Part shown: positions 1 through 10,822 of the stretch, piece by piece
How the letters are laid out: the number at the start of each line of letters is the position of its first letter
Numbering within the stretch: position 1 is the first letter of the stretch
NCBI GenBank assembly: GCA_903953565.1
Contig: CAJBKE010000002.1
Span: 39,862 to 103,861, forward strand
DNA length: 64,000 nucleotides
Source: an uncultured Verrucomicrobiota bacterium
GTDB lineage: Bacteria; Verrucomicrobiota; Verrucomicrobiia; Chthoniobacterales; JACTMZ01
Reading direction: 5' to 3'
Program-made: the position numbers and the translations under genes
Notes under the pieces: model-generated
The model's database searches: none
Told to the model about the DNA's origin: nothing
Seen by the model: only the letters and a program-made list of their open reading frames with translations

Positions 1-492
1 GCCGAGCCCGGTTGGTTCGCCCGCGATGCCTCCGCACGCCGCACCCGCGCTTTGGAGCTCGGTCTAGATATCTCCCATTGCGTCGAGGACTACGAAGTGA
101 CGCAGCACGTTTTCGAAAAGCTGGTCGAAGAAAAAACGGTCGATCCGTGCTTCGTTACGCATTGTCCCAAGGAACTGATTCCGTTGGCCAAGACCAACCC
201 GGATGACCCGAATGCGCTCGATGTCTTCGAGTTGATCATGAACGGCCAGGAGATCGCGCCGGGGTATTCCGAGTTGAATGATCCCGTCATCCAGCGCGCG
301 CGCCTCACGGAACAATCCGGCGGCGAGCAGCACAAGATCGACGAGGAATTCCTCCAAGCTCTGGAATACGGCATGCCGCCCGCCGGAGGCATGGGTATGG
401 GCATTGACCGTCTCGTCATGCTGCTGACCGGCGCCGATTCCATCCGCGAGGTTATCCTCTTCCCTCATCTCAAGCCGCGCGCGGACGCGTGA
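1..492 (+). CDS. lysS: Lysyl-tRNA synthetase, class II, C-terminal part (5' end outside window)
   Basis: Charges tRNA-Lys with lysine in the cytoplasm. Only the last 163 codons are present; the frame is open from base 1, so the gene starts upstream of the window. The segment covers the end of the class II catalytic core. The motif 3 region is clear near the end (GMGMGIDRLVMLLTG, followed by REVILFPHLKP), with its conserved arginine for ATP binding. The sequence FELIMNGQEIAPGYSELNDP upstream is also typical of LysS. An MFS transporter gene begins 10 bases after the stop, so the two are probably co-transcribed. Identity rests on recognising the family; the missing N-terminus would hold the OB-fold anticodon-binding domain. 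Confidence 0.95.
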   Translation, partial: AEPGWFARDASARRTRALELGLDISHCVEDYEVTQHVFEKLVEEKTVDPCFVTHCPKELIPLAKTNPDDPNALDVFELIMNGQEIAPGYSELNDPVIQRARLTEQSGGEQHKIDEEFLQALEYGMPPAGGMGMGIDRLVMLLTGADSIREVILFPHLKPRADA

Positions 493-502
493 ACTCGCGG
501 CG

Positions 503-1819
503 ATGAAGGCGGCCAGCGTCTATCCGCCGGGCGCCCTGAACGTCAACGGCTTCAGTTTCTTTAATGCCGTCTCGTTCCAGATCGTGCTCGGCGCGCCGGT
601 TATTCTTTTCGCCAAGTCGCTGGGCGCTTCGTCCTTCGTGCTCGGCACCATCGCCGCGCTCACCCCGCTGCTCAACATCCTGCAGTTGCTCGCCGCGCGA
701 TTCCTGCACCGCGTGGGATACAAACGCTTTCTCCTCTCCGGATGGGGCGCGCGCACATTTTTCACCTTCTGCATCGCCGTTCTCCCGCTGCTTCCCGGCC
801 TTTCCATCCCGACGCGGCTGGGACTGCTCATCGCCGCTTTGTTCTGTTTCAATTTGCTCCGCGGATTTTCCGCCGGTGCCTGGTTGCCGTGGCTGACCGC
901 GCTCGTGCCTGCGCCGGTGCGTGGACGTTTTCTCTCGCGCGACAATGCTTTCATGCACCTCGGTTGCTTGGCCGCGCTGCTCCTCTCCGCTTGGGTCATG
1001 ACGGGCTCGGTTGAGGCGGACGAATACGCGGCGGTTTTCGGGATCGGTCTCTTGTCCGCGTTGGTCAGCCTGTGGTTTGTCCACCGCATCCCCGAGGTGG
1101 AATCGGCGGAGGATCGGAAGCAATCCGGCGTTGCCGTGCCGTGGGGCGCCATGCTGCGGTTTCCGCCCTTCGCCAAGCTCCTGTGGTTCACCACCATTTA
1201 TATGACAGTGATTGGAAGCCTCGGTGTTTTCACTGTCGAGTATCTGGTTGTCCGCGGAAAATTTGCAGAGTCGATGATCCTGCTTTTGAGCGCGTGGTCT
1301 TTCGTCGGGGCTTTGGCCGGTTTGGCCATCACGGCCCCGCGGCTCGATGCGACGGGGAGCAAACCGTGGTTGCGCCACGGGTTGGTCATCATGGTTTTGG
1401 TCATTCTCGGCTGGTTCTTCCTCGCTGCCGGTCTCTTGCCGGGATGGCCGGCCTTGGTCGCTGGGCTGAATTTCTTCGGCGGTTTGGCCGGGGCGATTTT
1501 CGGCGTGGCCAACACCAGAATCATGATGGGCAGCGTGCCGGCCATGGGGCGCAACCACTTCTTCGCGCTCTTCACCGTTGTTTCCGGGCTCGGTCTCGGA
1601 GGGGCACCCATGGTGTGGGGAGCCATGCTCGACACGCTGGGAACACTAGATGTTGTGTTGGGTGTGATGACGGTGAATCGCTATTCCGTTTACTTCGCCG
1701 CGCTTGTCGTGCTCGCTTGGCTCGCGCTGCGTTTGATTCCGGGATTGCACGAGGGCGCGGCGATCGAGGCGGCGCCACCCACCACGACGGATGCGCGACC
1801 CGTTGCTCCGGTGGAGTGA
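503..1819 (+). CDS. MFS-family membrane transporter
   Basis: A 438-residue polytopic inner-membrane protein with about 12 hydrophobic segments in two halves, as in major facilitator superfamily carriers. The substrate cannot be told from the sequence. The loop after the second hydrophobic segment (RFLHRVGYKRFLLSGW) fits the basic loop 2-3 of MFS proteins, and a central hydrophilic stretch near residues 195-215 separates the halves. The C-terminal tail is soluble and proline/threonine-rich. The ATG is 10 bases after the lysS stop, and no better upstream start exists. It may share the lysS transcript. Confidence 0.75.
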   Translation: MKAASVYPPGALNVNGFSFFNAVSFQIVLGAPVILFAKSLGASSFVLGTIAALTPLLNILQLLAARFLHRVGYKRFLLSGWGARTFFTFCIAVLPLLPGLSIPTRLGLLIAALFCFNLLRGFSAGAWLPWLTALVPAPVRGRFLSRDNAFMHLGCLAALLLSAWVMTGSVEADEYAAVFGIGLLSALVSLWFVHRIPEVESAEDRKQSGVAVPWGAMLRFPPFAKLLWFTTIYMTVIGSLGVFTVEYLVVRGKFAESMILLLSAWSFVGALAGLAITAPRLDATGSKPWLRHGLVIMVLVILGWFFLAAGLLPGWPALVAGLNFFGGLAGAIFGVANTRIMMGSVPAMGRNHFFALFTVVSGLGLGGAPMVWGAMLDTLGTLDVVLGVMTVNRYSVYFAALVVLAWLALRLIPGLHEGAAIEAAPPTTTDARPVAPVE

Positions 1820-1904
1820 TGCTCGTTTAATCGCATTCCTTGCAGACACGCGTCGTCTCTTTTGTTCTAATGTCCGGCCGGTTTCGCGCCGATTCCGCCC
1901 ACAC

Positions 1905-3230
1905 ATGCTGCGCAACTTCGTTATAATCGCTGCCGCCCTTGCCGTTTCGCAGGCCAAGGTCGCGGCGCAGGATATTTTCCGCCCGTCTCAGGGCGGACAG
2001 ATGTCGGTTGCGCCCGGAGTCGCCTCCCAATTGCCGCGCGGTGGATTCGATGGCGGCGCGCCCATGTCGATGGCGGGGCCGGGGGGCGGTGGCGGTCGCT
2101 ACAACATGAAAATGGGACCCGTGCAGATGAACTTCAGCGCCGGCATGGGCGCCGCCTACAACACGAACATCAACGGTTCGAACAACAGCGGTAACAACAA
2201 CAACAACGGCGGTTTTTATCTCACGCCGCGGGTCGGTGCCGCGATTTATTGGCCTTTTTCCAAGGTCAACAACTTCAGCCTCAATTTGCAGACCGGCTAC
2301 AACTATTACCTGACCGGCAACGTCGACAATCAGCAGCAGTTCTATCTCTCCCCGGGTTCGCAATTGGCCTTCAACATTTTCGTGCAGGACGTGAATATCA
2401 CGATCTACACACGTCCTTCGATCACGACGAATCCCGCGTACAATCCGTCCATCAGTGGTGGCGGCAACTACAACGTGGCCAACAACGTGGCCGGCATCAA
2501 TGTCGCGTGGGACCTCAACGACGTGCTCCTCAACGTTGGACTCGCCAATTCGCTCAACTACTCCCTGACCAACGATTACACCAACCAGAACAGCACCGGC
2601 AACCAGATCTACGCCAACGGTTCCTTCATGGTGCAGCCTTACCTCCGTCTCGGGCTGCAAGGTTCGGCCTCGACCATTTATTACTTCGAGGGTTCCTCGC
2701 AGGGGGCCAACTCGCTCAACGACGGCATCAGCTTCATGCTCGGTCCCTTTGCCACGGGAAATCTCACCCGCTACACGACGTGGTCGGCCGGCGTTGGTTG
2801 GCAGATTTCCCAATTCAACGAAAACAACAACCCGCTTAACACCGGCAATGCGAGCAACCCGTATTTTTACTTCTCCATCTCGAATGAGCTGAATCGCTAT
2901 TTCACCCACGGCTTCAGCGCGAGCTTCGAGACCGCCCCCAGCTACCAGTCAAATTTTGTGCAACTCTTCACTTTGAGCTATAATTATTCATGGATCCTCA
3001 TCCGCGATTGGTCGCTCGGCGGCAGCATGTTCTTCAACAACGGTTCCGAGTCGCCCGGACCGAACTCGCAGGATTTCAACCAAGCTGGGTTCAATCTGTC
3101 CCTCGGCTACCAGCTGACGAAAAACTGGTTTGCCAACGTCTACTACAGCTTTATAGGTAGGGGGTCCACAGTGCCTGGTGACCAATACAATCAGCAAATC
3201 ATCGGCGTGAATCTTAATTACGCGTTCTAA
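1905..3230 (+). CDS. Secreted outer-membrane beta-barrel protein of the polysaccharide export locus
   Basis: A 441-residue protein starting MLRNFVIIAAALAVSQA, a signal peptide with probable cleavage after AAQ. The reading frame extends further upstream, but this ATG places the signal peptide at the N-terminus. The mature part has a Gly/Met-rich linker and then many alternating polar/aromatic strands rich in N, Y, G and S. It ends in a strand terminating with the aromatic residue F (VNLNYAF), a typical outer-membrane barrel signature. It lies just upstream of Wza- and Wzc-like genes with 12 bases between, so a role as an outer-membrane component of polysaccharide export is inferred. It matches the general type of barrel found beside exosortase-associated EPS genes, but I do not recognise a specific family. 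Confidence 0.65.
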   Translation: MLRNFVIIAAALAVSQAKVAAQDIFRPSQGGQMSVAPGVASQLPRGGFDGGAPMSMAGPGGGGGRYNMKMGPVQMNFSAGMGAAYNTNINGSNNSGNNNNNGGFYLTPRVGAAIYWPFSKVNNFSLNLQTGYNYYLTGNVDNQQQFYLSPGSQLAFNIFVQDVNITIYTRPSITTNPAYNPSISGGGNYNVANNVAGINVAWDLNDVLLNVGLANSLNYSLTNDYTNQNSTGNQIYANGSFMVQPYLRLGLQGSASTIYYFEGSSQGANSLNDGISFMLGPFATGNLTRYTTWSAGVGWQISQFNENNNPLNTGNASNPYFYFSISNELNRYFTHGFSASFETAPSYQSNFVQLFTLSYNYSWILIRDWSLGGSMFFNNGSESPGPNSQDFNQAGFNLSLGYQLTKNWFANVYYSFIGRGSTVPGDQYNQQIIGVNLNYAF

Positions 3231-3242
3231 CCTTTAGTGCTC

Positions 3243-3989
3243 ATGGACTTGCCCAAGAAACTAACCGCTCTTCGCCTCCTGGCCGCATGCGGCTTTTTGG
3301 CCGTTGCCGGGTCGCTTTGGGCTCAGCCTCTGCCCGCGGTGGCCCGACCGGCCGATGCCGTTTCGCCCCAACCCGTGTCGGCGCCGGGATCCGCCCAGAG
3401 TTCCATGCCCTCCGGCATTTCCAGCACCGCGGCGGTCTCGGCCACGGTTTCCATGGAAGTGCTCGACGACTCGCGACCACTTTCCATCGGCGATGCAGTC
3501 AACGTTCGCATCGTCGAGGACCGCGATCCGCCCGTCACCCTCCAAATCAAAGACTCCGGGGACCTCGAGGTTCCGTATGTCGGCCGCGTCCGCGCCGCCG
3601 GTCTCACCCCGCGTCGGCTGGCTTACGCCATCAAGGCGGAACTTGAGCGGGATTATTACCACAACGCGACGGTCATTATCGGGCTCGACACCGCGCGGCA
3701 GCAGTCGGCTGGGCTTTTCTACATCACCGGCATGGTTGGTTCGCCCGGGCCGCAGGAAATCCCCACCTACGAAACGCTCACCGTGAGCAAAGCCATCCTC
3801 CGCGCCGGCGGATTTTCCAACTTCGCCAACCAGCGCAAGGTCAAGCTGACCCGCGCCGGACCCAACGGACAGACCGACACGCAGATCATTGATGTGAAGG
3901 AAATCCTCGAGCGCGGTCGCCTTGACCTCGATGTGGAAATCCGCCCCAACGACTTTATCGTCGTCCCCGAGCGTCTGATCAACTTCTAG
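3243..3989 (+). CDS. Polysaccharide biosynthesis/export protein, Wza-like (Poly_export and SLBB)
   Basis: A 248-residue exported protein that should form or line the periplasmic/outer-membrane channel for exopolysaccharide. The N-terminus is a signal peptide ending near SLWAQP. A Pro/Ala/Ser-rich linker follows, then the Poly_export domain (LSIGDAVNVRIVEDRDPP, later GDLEVPYVGRVRAAGLTPRR) and an SLBB-like domain (FYITGMVGSPGPQEIPTYE, TVSKAILRAGGF). It ends VVPERLINF. ATG 3243 is preferred; a GTG two codons earlier is possible. The Wzc-like gene follows after 13 bases, consistent with a Wza-Wzc pair in one operon. Confidence 0.85.
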   Translation: MDLPKKLTALRLLAACGFLAVAGSLWAQPLPAVARPADAVSPQPVSAPGSAQSSMPSGISSTAAVSATVSMEVLDDSRPLSIGDAVNVRIVEDRDPPVTLQIKDSGDLEVPYVGRVRAAGLTPRRLAYAIKAELERDYYHNATVIIGLDTARQQSAGLFYITGMVGSPGPQEIPTYETLTVSKAILRAGGFSNFANQRKVKLTRAGPNGQTDTQIIDVKEILERGRLDLDVEIRPNDFIVVPERLINF

Positions 3990-4002
3990 CTCCCCGCGCG
4001 CC

Positions 4003-6099
4003 ATGCCCAATCTTCCCGACACAACCCCTCTCGGCTCCCAGCAGCATGAGCGCGCGGAGATCCTGCAGCTCACGTTCCAGCGCTACAAATACATGCTGCA
4101 GAACTGGTGGTGGATTCCGCTCCTTACCACGGCGATCGGCCTCGGTCTTCAGGCGTGGATGGTCCTCAGTGCGCCGCCCAAATACCAATCCTCCGGCCGC
4201 CTCATGGTCTCCGGCAAAATCGCCCTGCCAGAAGGTGCGGTCTACAGCGAGGAGGCGGCCAACTTCTTCGGCACCCAGCTCGAGCTCCTGCAGAGCAGCG
4301 AAGTGGCCCGCCGCGCCGACGCCCGCGTCATGGCGCTCAACCCGAACCTCGAGAAAGTTCCGGTCAGTCTCTACGCCAGCATCATCCCGAAGACCTCGAT
4401 CTTCGCCGTCACCGCGCAGGGCCTACAGCCGCAGCAGACCAAAGCCTATCTCGATGCCGTGATGGATGAATTCATCGCCTACCGCCGGTCGATGCGCTCC
4501 GACAAATCCGACGTAACCCTCAGCGCCATCACCGACCAGGTTGTCGATTTGGAGAAAGACCTGCGCAAAGCCGAAGAAGAGCTCTTCAACTGGCAGAAGG
4601 AAAACAACCTCGTCTTCTTGCAGGAGGAGGGGAACAGCGCCGGTGTTTACCTCGCGCAGTTGAACCGCCAGCTCGCCAACCTCCGCACCGAATATCAGCT
4701 GCTCGAAACGCTGTCCCTCGAGCAGAACCTCGAACGCCAGGGCCAATTGGAAAACGTCGTGGATTCCAACAAGGATGCTGTCGGCGCCATCATGCGCGGG
4801 TTCGGGCCGGCCTCCGATTACCTCAAGGCCCGCCAGGAACTCCAACTCCTCCGTGCGCAATACGTCGAAATGGGCGTCAACCTCAAGCCGCGCCATCCCA
4901 AGATGGCCGAACTCGCCCAGCGCATCGGTTTGCAAGAACGCCTCATGGAAATTTTCCAAGCGCAGACCTCCGAACAGTTCATCTCGCAGATGGACTCGCT
5001 CCGCGTGCAGATCCAGAACACCGAGAAAGGCATCAAGGAGTGGGAAGTCAAAGCCCTCGACTTGAGCCGCCGCCTCGGCGAATTCGAGCGCCTCAAGAGC
5101 GAAGTCGAGCGCCGCAAGGGACTCTACGAACGTCTGCTCGCCAGCGTGCAAAGCGTCGACGTCAACCGCAACATCGATCAGGACACCATCAACGTCATGG
5201 AATACGGCGCACAGCCCTCCGTCGTTCGTCCCGACCTCGGCCGCGCTCTGCTCATGGGCGGCCTCGGCGGATTTGCCGTCGGCCTCGGCATCCTTCTGCT
5301 CATCGGAAAACTCGACGACCGCTACATCTCCGTCTCCGAACTCGAAGCCCACTCCGAACTCGATGTGGTCGGTCTCATCCCGCGCCTCAAGAGCTCGGAA
5401 ATGCATGCCCTCGAAGAGGGCGACAAGCGTCACATTCTCGTCGAATCGTTCCGCAATATCCGTTCGAGCATGCTCTTCATGCCCGCGGGTGACTTCAATC
5501 CGAAGAGCTTTCTCATCAGCAGCGCCATTCCGGGTGAGGGGAAATCCACCTTGGCCACGGACTTGGCCGTCACCATGGCGCTGTCCGGCTCGAAAACCCT
5601 CCTCATCGACGGTGACTTGCGCCGCGGCCGCCTCAACCGCCATTTTGCCGCCAAAAGCGAACCCGGCCTCGCCGAAGTGCTCAAAGAAATGGTGCCGCTC
5701 GACGAAACCATCGTCACGACCCAGTTGGCGAACCTCCATTTCATGCCGCGCGGTAAGGTCATGGCCGCCGGCACCGAGCCGCTTCCCGGGGCGAAATTCA
5801 GCAAGCTGCTCAACACGCTCAACGACAAATTCGACTACATCATCATCGACAGCTGCCCCGTCCTGGCCGCCGACGACTCCAGCGCCATGGCGCCGCTCGT
5901 CGATGCCGTGTTCTTCGTCGTCCGCGCCCGCTTCACCTCCGCCCGCCTCTTCATCCGGTCGCTCAAGTTGCTCGCCGTCCGCGGCGTTATGGTGCGCGGA
6001 CTCATCTACAACTGCGCGGAAATGGGCAGCAGCGATTACCCGTATTACCAATACAAGGAATACCATCGCGCGGCCACGGCGCCCGCGGCAAAAACTTGA
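4003..6099 (+). CDS. Wzc-like chain-length determinant fused to BY-family tyrosine kinase
   Basis: A 698-residue inner-membrane protein that controls length and export of exopolysaccharide through autophosphorylation. The N-terminal Wzz domain starts with a membrane segment at residues 36-56 and ends with a second one near residues 409-430. A long coiled-coil region rich in E, Q, L and R lies between them. The cytoplasmic BY-kinase domain has the Walker A motif AIPGEGKST near residue 510, a Walker A' type LLIDGDLRRG near 535, and Walker B YIIIDSCPVL near 611. The tail carries a tyrosine cluster (DYPYYQYKEYHR, about residues 679-690), the expected autophosphorylation site. No cognate phosphatase or Wzy/Wzx gene is in the window. 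Confidence 0.9.
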   Translation: MPNLPDTTPLGSQQHERAEILQLTFQRYKYMLQNWWWIPLLTTAIGLGLQAWMVLSAPPKYQSSGRLMVSGKIALPEGAVYSEEAANFFGTQLELLQSSEVARRADARVMALNPNLEKVPVSLYASIIPKTSIFAVTAQGLQPQQTKAYLDAVMDEFIAYRRSMRSDKSDVTLSAITDQVVDLEKDLRKAEEELFNWQKENNLVFLQEEGNSAGVYLAQLNRQLANLRTEYQLLETLSLEQNLERQGQLENVVDSNKDAVGAIMRGFGPASDYLKARQELQLLRAQYVEMGVNLKPRHPKMAELAQRIGLQERLMEIFQAQTSEQFISQMDSLRVQIQNTEKGIKEWEVKALDLSRRLGEFERLKSEVERRKGLYERLLASVQSVDVNRNIDQDTINVMEYGAQPSVVRPDLGRALLMGGLGGFAVGLGILLLIGKLDDRYISVSELEAHSELDVVGLIPRLKSSEMHALEEGDKRHILVESFRNIRSSMLFMPAGDFNPKSFLISSAIPGEGKSTLATDLAVTMALSGSKTLLIDGDLRRGRLNRHFAAKSEPGLAEVLKEMVPLDETIVTTQLANLHFMPRGKVMAAGTEPLPGAKFSKLLNTLNDKFDYIIIDSCPVLAADDSSAMAPLVDAVFFVVRARFTSARLFIRSLKLLAVRGVMVRGLIYNCAEMGSSDYPYYQYKEYHRAATAPAAKT

Positions 6100-6139
6100 T
6101 CCCCGCCGCCGCGCGCGTAGACTCGCGGATCTTGTCATC

Positions 6140-6212
6140 GGCTAGGTAGCTCAGTTGGCAGAGCAGAGGACTGAAAATCCTCGTGTCGGGGGTTCGATTC
6201 CCTCCCTAGCCA
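6140..6212 (+). tRNA. tRNA-Phe (GAA)
   Basis: A 73-base cloverleaf. The acceptor stem GGCTAGG pairs with CCTAGCC, the D arm is GCTC/GAGC, and the anticodon stem is GAGGA/TCCTC. The loop CTGAAAA gives anticodon GAA. The T arm is GGGGG-TTCGATT-CCCTC with one G-U pair, and the discriminator base is A. The 3' CCA is not encoded (ACCT follows). Confidence 0.95.
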
Positions 6213-6407
6213 CCTCCTCTCATCATCAATGACTTAAGGAGGAAGTTCGCCGAAATCGGTCGAAAATGTTAGCAAAAGCATAACATTGGCATAACCCGGT
6301 GGTTTTCTGCAGCAATCGGGCGTGTTCGTCGGCCATTGATTTTCCTGCCGACTTGGCGACCGTGGTCCTCTCATATCAAACACCAAAAGGTTTTCGACGT
6401 CTCGTAA

Positions 6408-6473
6408 GGTGGATCGCGCCGTCCCGGCGCGATGATTCAGTCGAGAAATCGCGATGGGACATCGCGATCCACC
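6408..6473. repeat. REPIN-like inverted pair, GTGGATCG subfamily, in gene-free stretch 6213-6704
   Basis: Two hairpins in inverted orientation, each with an outward GTGG foot. The left arm is GTGG followed by ATCGCGCCG-TCC-CGGCGCGAT. The right arm, on the other strand, is GTGG followed by ATCGCGATG-TCC-CATCGCGAT. Flanking sequence is partly shared with copies at 25044 and 55134, for example CACCAAAAGGTTTTCGACGTCT to the left, so the mobile unit may be about 100 bases or longer. I see no gene or other element in the rest of 6213-6704; the short frame across this repeat looks spurious. Confidence 0.8.
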
Positions 6474-6704
6474 CAGCGCTCAAAGTCTGAAACCTTTTGC
6501 GATCTGGTATCACTCCACAGTCCAACCCGCTGCGCTAGGGTAGCTTCGGACTGTTATAGTCGTTTGGTGTAGCAGCGCCGCTTTGCCGGGGGCTCTGAGG
6601 AACCGGAATCAGCCCCGTTCGACTGACGATAGCCCGGCGGGATTCTGCAGATGCTGCCACTTGACCGCTTGGGTTGTGCTGCGTTGCCGGGTAGAACGGC
6701 GCTT

Positions 6705-7466
6705 ATGTCGCCGAGCCGCAGAAGCTGTCGTGTGGTGCCGGTGCGCATTGGCTTGGCCGGGTGGAGTGAGGCGGCGAGCCGCCATGGCAAACTTTTGCCT
6801 GCGGTGGTGGAGGGGGCGACGGGGTTGCAGCGCTACGCGGGTGCGTTCGGTTTCGTCGAAATCAACTCGAGTTTCTACCGCCAAGTGCGGCCGGACACCT
6901 ACGAGAAGTGGGCGGGGGAGGTTCCCGAAGGATTCTGTTTCTCGGTCAAAATGCACCGGCTCATCACCCACTACACGCGCCTGAAAAACACCGAGTTGCT
7001 CGGTGATTTTTTTGGTTCGGTGACGGGGCTTGGCGCGAAACTTGCCGTTGTGCTGGTGCAACTGCCGCCCACGCTGGTCTTCGATGCGGAAGTGGCGGAC
7101 CGGTTTTGGTCGGCCTTGCGAAAACTTTACCGTGGCTGCGCTGTCTGCGAGCCGAGGCATGCTTCATGGCAGGAGCCCGCGGCGCTGAAGCTTCTCGGCC
7201 AGCACGGCATCGGTCCGGTGCTCACCGAAATTCCCGCGGCGAAGGAGGATCCGTTGCGCGGGGCAAAAAGGGAGATTCCGCTTTACGTCCGTTTACACGG
7301 GACGCCGCGCAAATACTACAGCTCCTACGGCGACCAGGACCTGGCGCGTCTGGCGGAGTTCCTCGCGGACCATGCGGACCGGCGGCGCTACGTGGTCTTC
7401 GACAACACCGCCGGTCCGGCCGGGGTGCGGAATGCTTTGGATTTGAAGCGGCTGGTGGCGGCTTAA
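6705..7466 (+). CDS. DUF72 (YecE-like) family protein
   Basis: A 253-residue cytoplasmic protein of the DUF72/YecE family, a TIM-barrel-like fold with no firmly established activity. Family hallmarks are visible: VRIGLAGWSE near the start, FVEINSSFYRQVRPDTYEKW, the segment EGFCFSVKMHRLITHY, then LVQLPPTLVFD and late YVRLHGTPRKYYSSYGD. The C-terminus contains VFDNTAGPAGVRNAL, close to the usual family ending. ATG 6705 is chosen because the conserved core starts about 13 residues later; an in-frame ATG at 6651 would add 18 residues. No clear ribosome-binding site is seen for either start. Confidence 0.8.
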   Translation: MSPSRRSCRVVPVRIGLAGWSEAASRHGKLLPAVVEGATGLQRYAGAFGFVEINSSFYRQVRPDTYEKWAGEVPEGFCFSVKMHRLITHYTRLKNTELLGDFFGSVTGLGAKLAVVLVQLPPTLVFDAEVADRFWSALRKLYRGCAVCEPRHASWQEPAALKLLGQHGIGPVLTEIPAAKEDPLRGAKREIPLYVRLHGTPRKYYSSYGDQDLARLAEFLADHADRRRYVVFDNTAGPAGVRNALDLKRLVAA

Positions 7467-7551
7467 GACGCTGGCCAGCGTGCGTGAAACCAACTATAGC
7501 GATCTGAGTTATGTTTTGGCTGCAGCACCCAGTGCCGCGATTCAGACGCTT

Positions 7552-7607
7552 CGTCGGCGGGGACGCCAACGCTACAGTTGATGTAGCGGCGCCGTCCTCG
7601 GCGCCGG
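7552..7607. repeat. Pair of REP-like hairpins with feet facing each other
   Basis: On the minus strand, GTAG is followed by the hairpin CGTTGGCG-TCCC-CGCCGACG (plus positions 7552-7575). On the plus strand, GTAG at 7583 is followed by CGGCGCCG-TCCT-CGGCGCCG. Here the tetranucleotide feet are adjacent. In the other pairs of this window the feet lie on the outside. Confidence 0.65.
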
Positions 7608-7643
7608 ACCGAGGCCACGGCATTCTTTAAACCGCTCGAGGCC

Positions 7644-8282
7644 GTGAACATGGAAGCAGAAGATCCCTTGGAGAAACGCGAACACTGGCGCTTGGCCGCC
7701 CTTATGGTCTGCGTGCAGTTGCTCGATTTAGCCGTGACGGACAAGCTGTGCTCAAGCGGGGAACTCAACACAGCGGGCGTGGCTATGGTGCAGACGTTCC
7801 ATTATGGCAGCAATTTCCTTCTCCTTCTCCTTCTTTCCCTCATCGTCTTGGCCATACTCCACCCGCACTCGCGCATTATCCGGCCCGGGCTGACCGCCTA
7901 TTTGGGGTTTGCCTTGCTGCATCTGGTGGTCAATGTCGGTGCTCTTCTCCTGAGCGCCACGGCCAAGGCCACGGGGCTGGCCAGCCTGTGGGACGTGGGC
8001 GCGATCGGGGCGATGACTGTCCTGACCTTTGCGGCATGTTATTGGATGCTCGATCGGTCCACGGAGGGCGGCGCGTTTGTCATTCCCGGACGCGACGGAC
8101 CTCTGAAAGATCCGAAGTTGTTCGACTACGTCTACCTGTCCTTCGACACGTCGACGACCTTCGGTCCCACGCTGGAAGTGCCGGTCTGCAGACGGGCCAA
8201 AGTTTTGATGATGCTGCAGGTGGCTCTTTCGATTGTGATTCTCACCGTGCTGCTCTCAAGGGCGGTCAACGCGGTGGGCTGA
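7644..8282 (+). CDS. Four-helix membrane protein with a degenerate ion-channel-like C-terminus
   Basis: A 212-residue protein with membrane segments near residues 17-33, 52-72, 82-108, 117-135 and 185-207. Before the last helix lies FDYVYLSFDTSTTFGPT followed by RRAKVLMMLQVALS. This has the layout of the pore loop and inner helix of two-helix potassium channels or DUF1345-like proteins. The selectivity-filter signature (T-x-G-Y-G-D) is absent: the matching stretch reads TTFGPTLE. It may be a non-conducting or differently selective relative. It is encoded 54 bases upstream of katG on the same strand, so a link to oxidative stress is possible but unproven. Confidence 0.5.
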   Translation: MNMEAEDPLEKREHWRLAALMVCVQLLDLAVTDKLCSSGELNTAGVAMVQTFHYGSNFLLLLLLSLIVLAILHPHSRIIRPGLTAYLGFALLHLVVNVGALLLSATAKATGLASLWDVGAIGAMTVLTFAACYWMLDRSTEGGAFVIPGRDGPLKDPKLFDYVYLSFDTSTTFGPTLEVPVCRRAKVLMMLQVALSIVILTVLLSRAVNAVG

Positions 8283-10547
<2,265 letters not shown>

Positions 10548-10729
10548 ACCGCAGTTGACGCAGACCGCTCAAATGCAAATGTAGCGGCAGCGTCCTCGCG
10601 GTTTTTTGGCGGGTGCGTAGGGGCCCGATCCCGGCAGCGCCCAAGTCATTGCCACCGCCGTGGGTCGCGCCGTCGCCGCGCTTCCCAATGCCAAGTCTAT
10701 TGCCGCTGCTCTCGCCAGAGCTTTTACCT

Positions 10730-10822
10730 CATGGATACATGAGACTTTTGCTCAACCCCGCGATGAAAGACGGTCTCACCGTCCGTGAGATGATGGAGTT
10801 CTCCGGTGCCGGTAACGGCTAA
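10730..10822 (+). pseudogene. Possible remnant of a small ribbon-helix-helix gene
   Basis: The last 30 residues of this frame (HGYMRLLLNPAMKDGL, then TVREMMEF and a stop at 10822) align with the C-terminal half of the intact 68-residue protein at 11601-11807. There, HRYMSFVLDRAMNSGL is followed by VVKESVQY. About 10 of 30 positions are identical, including H-x-YM, AM and GL. The upstream part of the frame does not resemble the intact copy, so this would be a decayed C-terminal fragment. The match is short. Confidence 0.25.

Noticed and set aside
4423..6138. 571-residue antisense frame opposite the Wzc-like gene
   Set aside because: Composition (very rich in E, G, H, V) is that of a reverse-complement shadow; the sense gene has clear kinase motifs.
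6299..6490. 63-codon open frame downstream of tRNA-Phe
   Set aside because: It runs through a REPIN palindrome and has no protein-like pattern or ribosome-binding site.
10581..10601. GTAGCGGCAGCGTCCTCGCGG as a REP unit
   Set aside because: It has the foot and loop of the family but the stem is too mismatched to count as a reliable copy.
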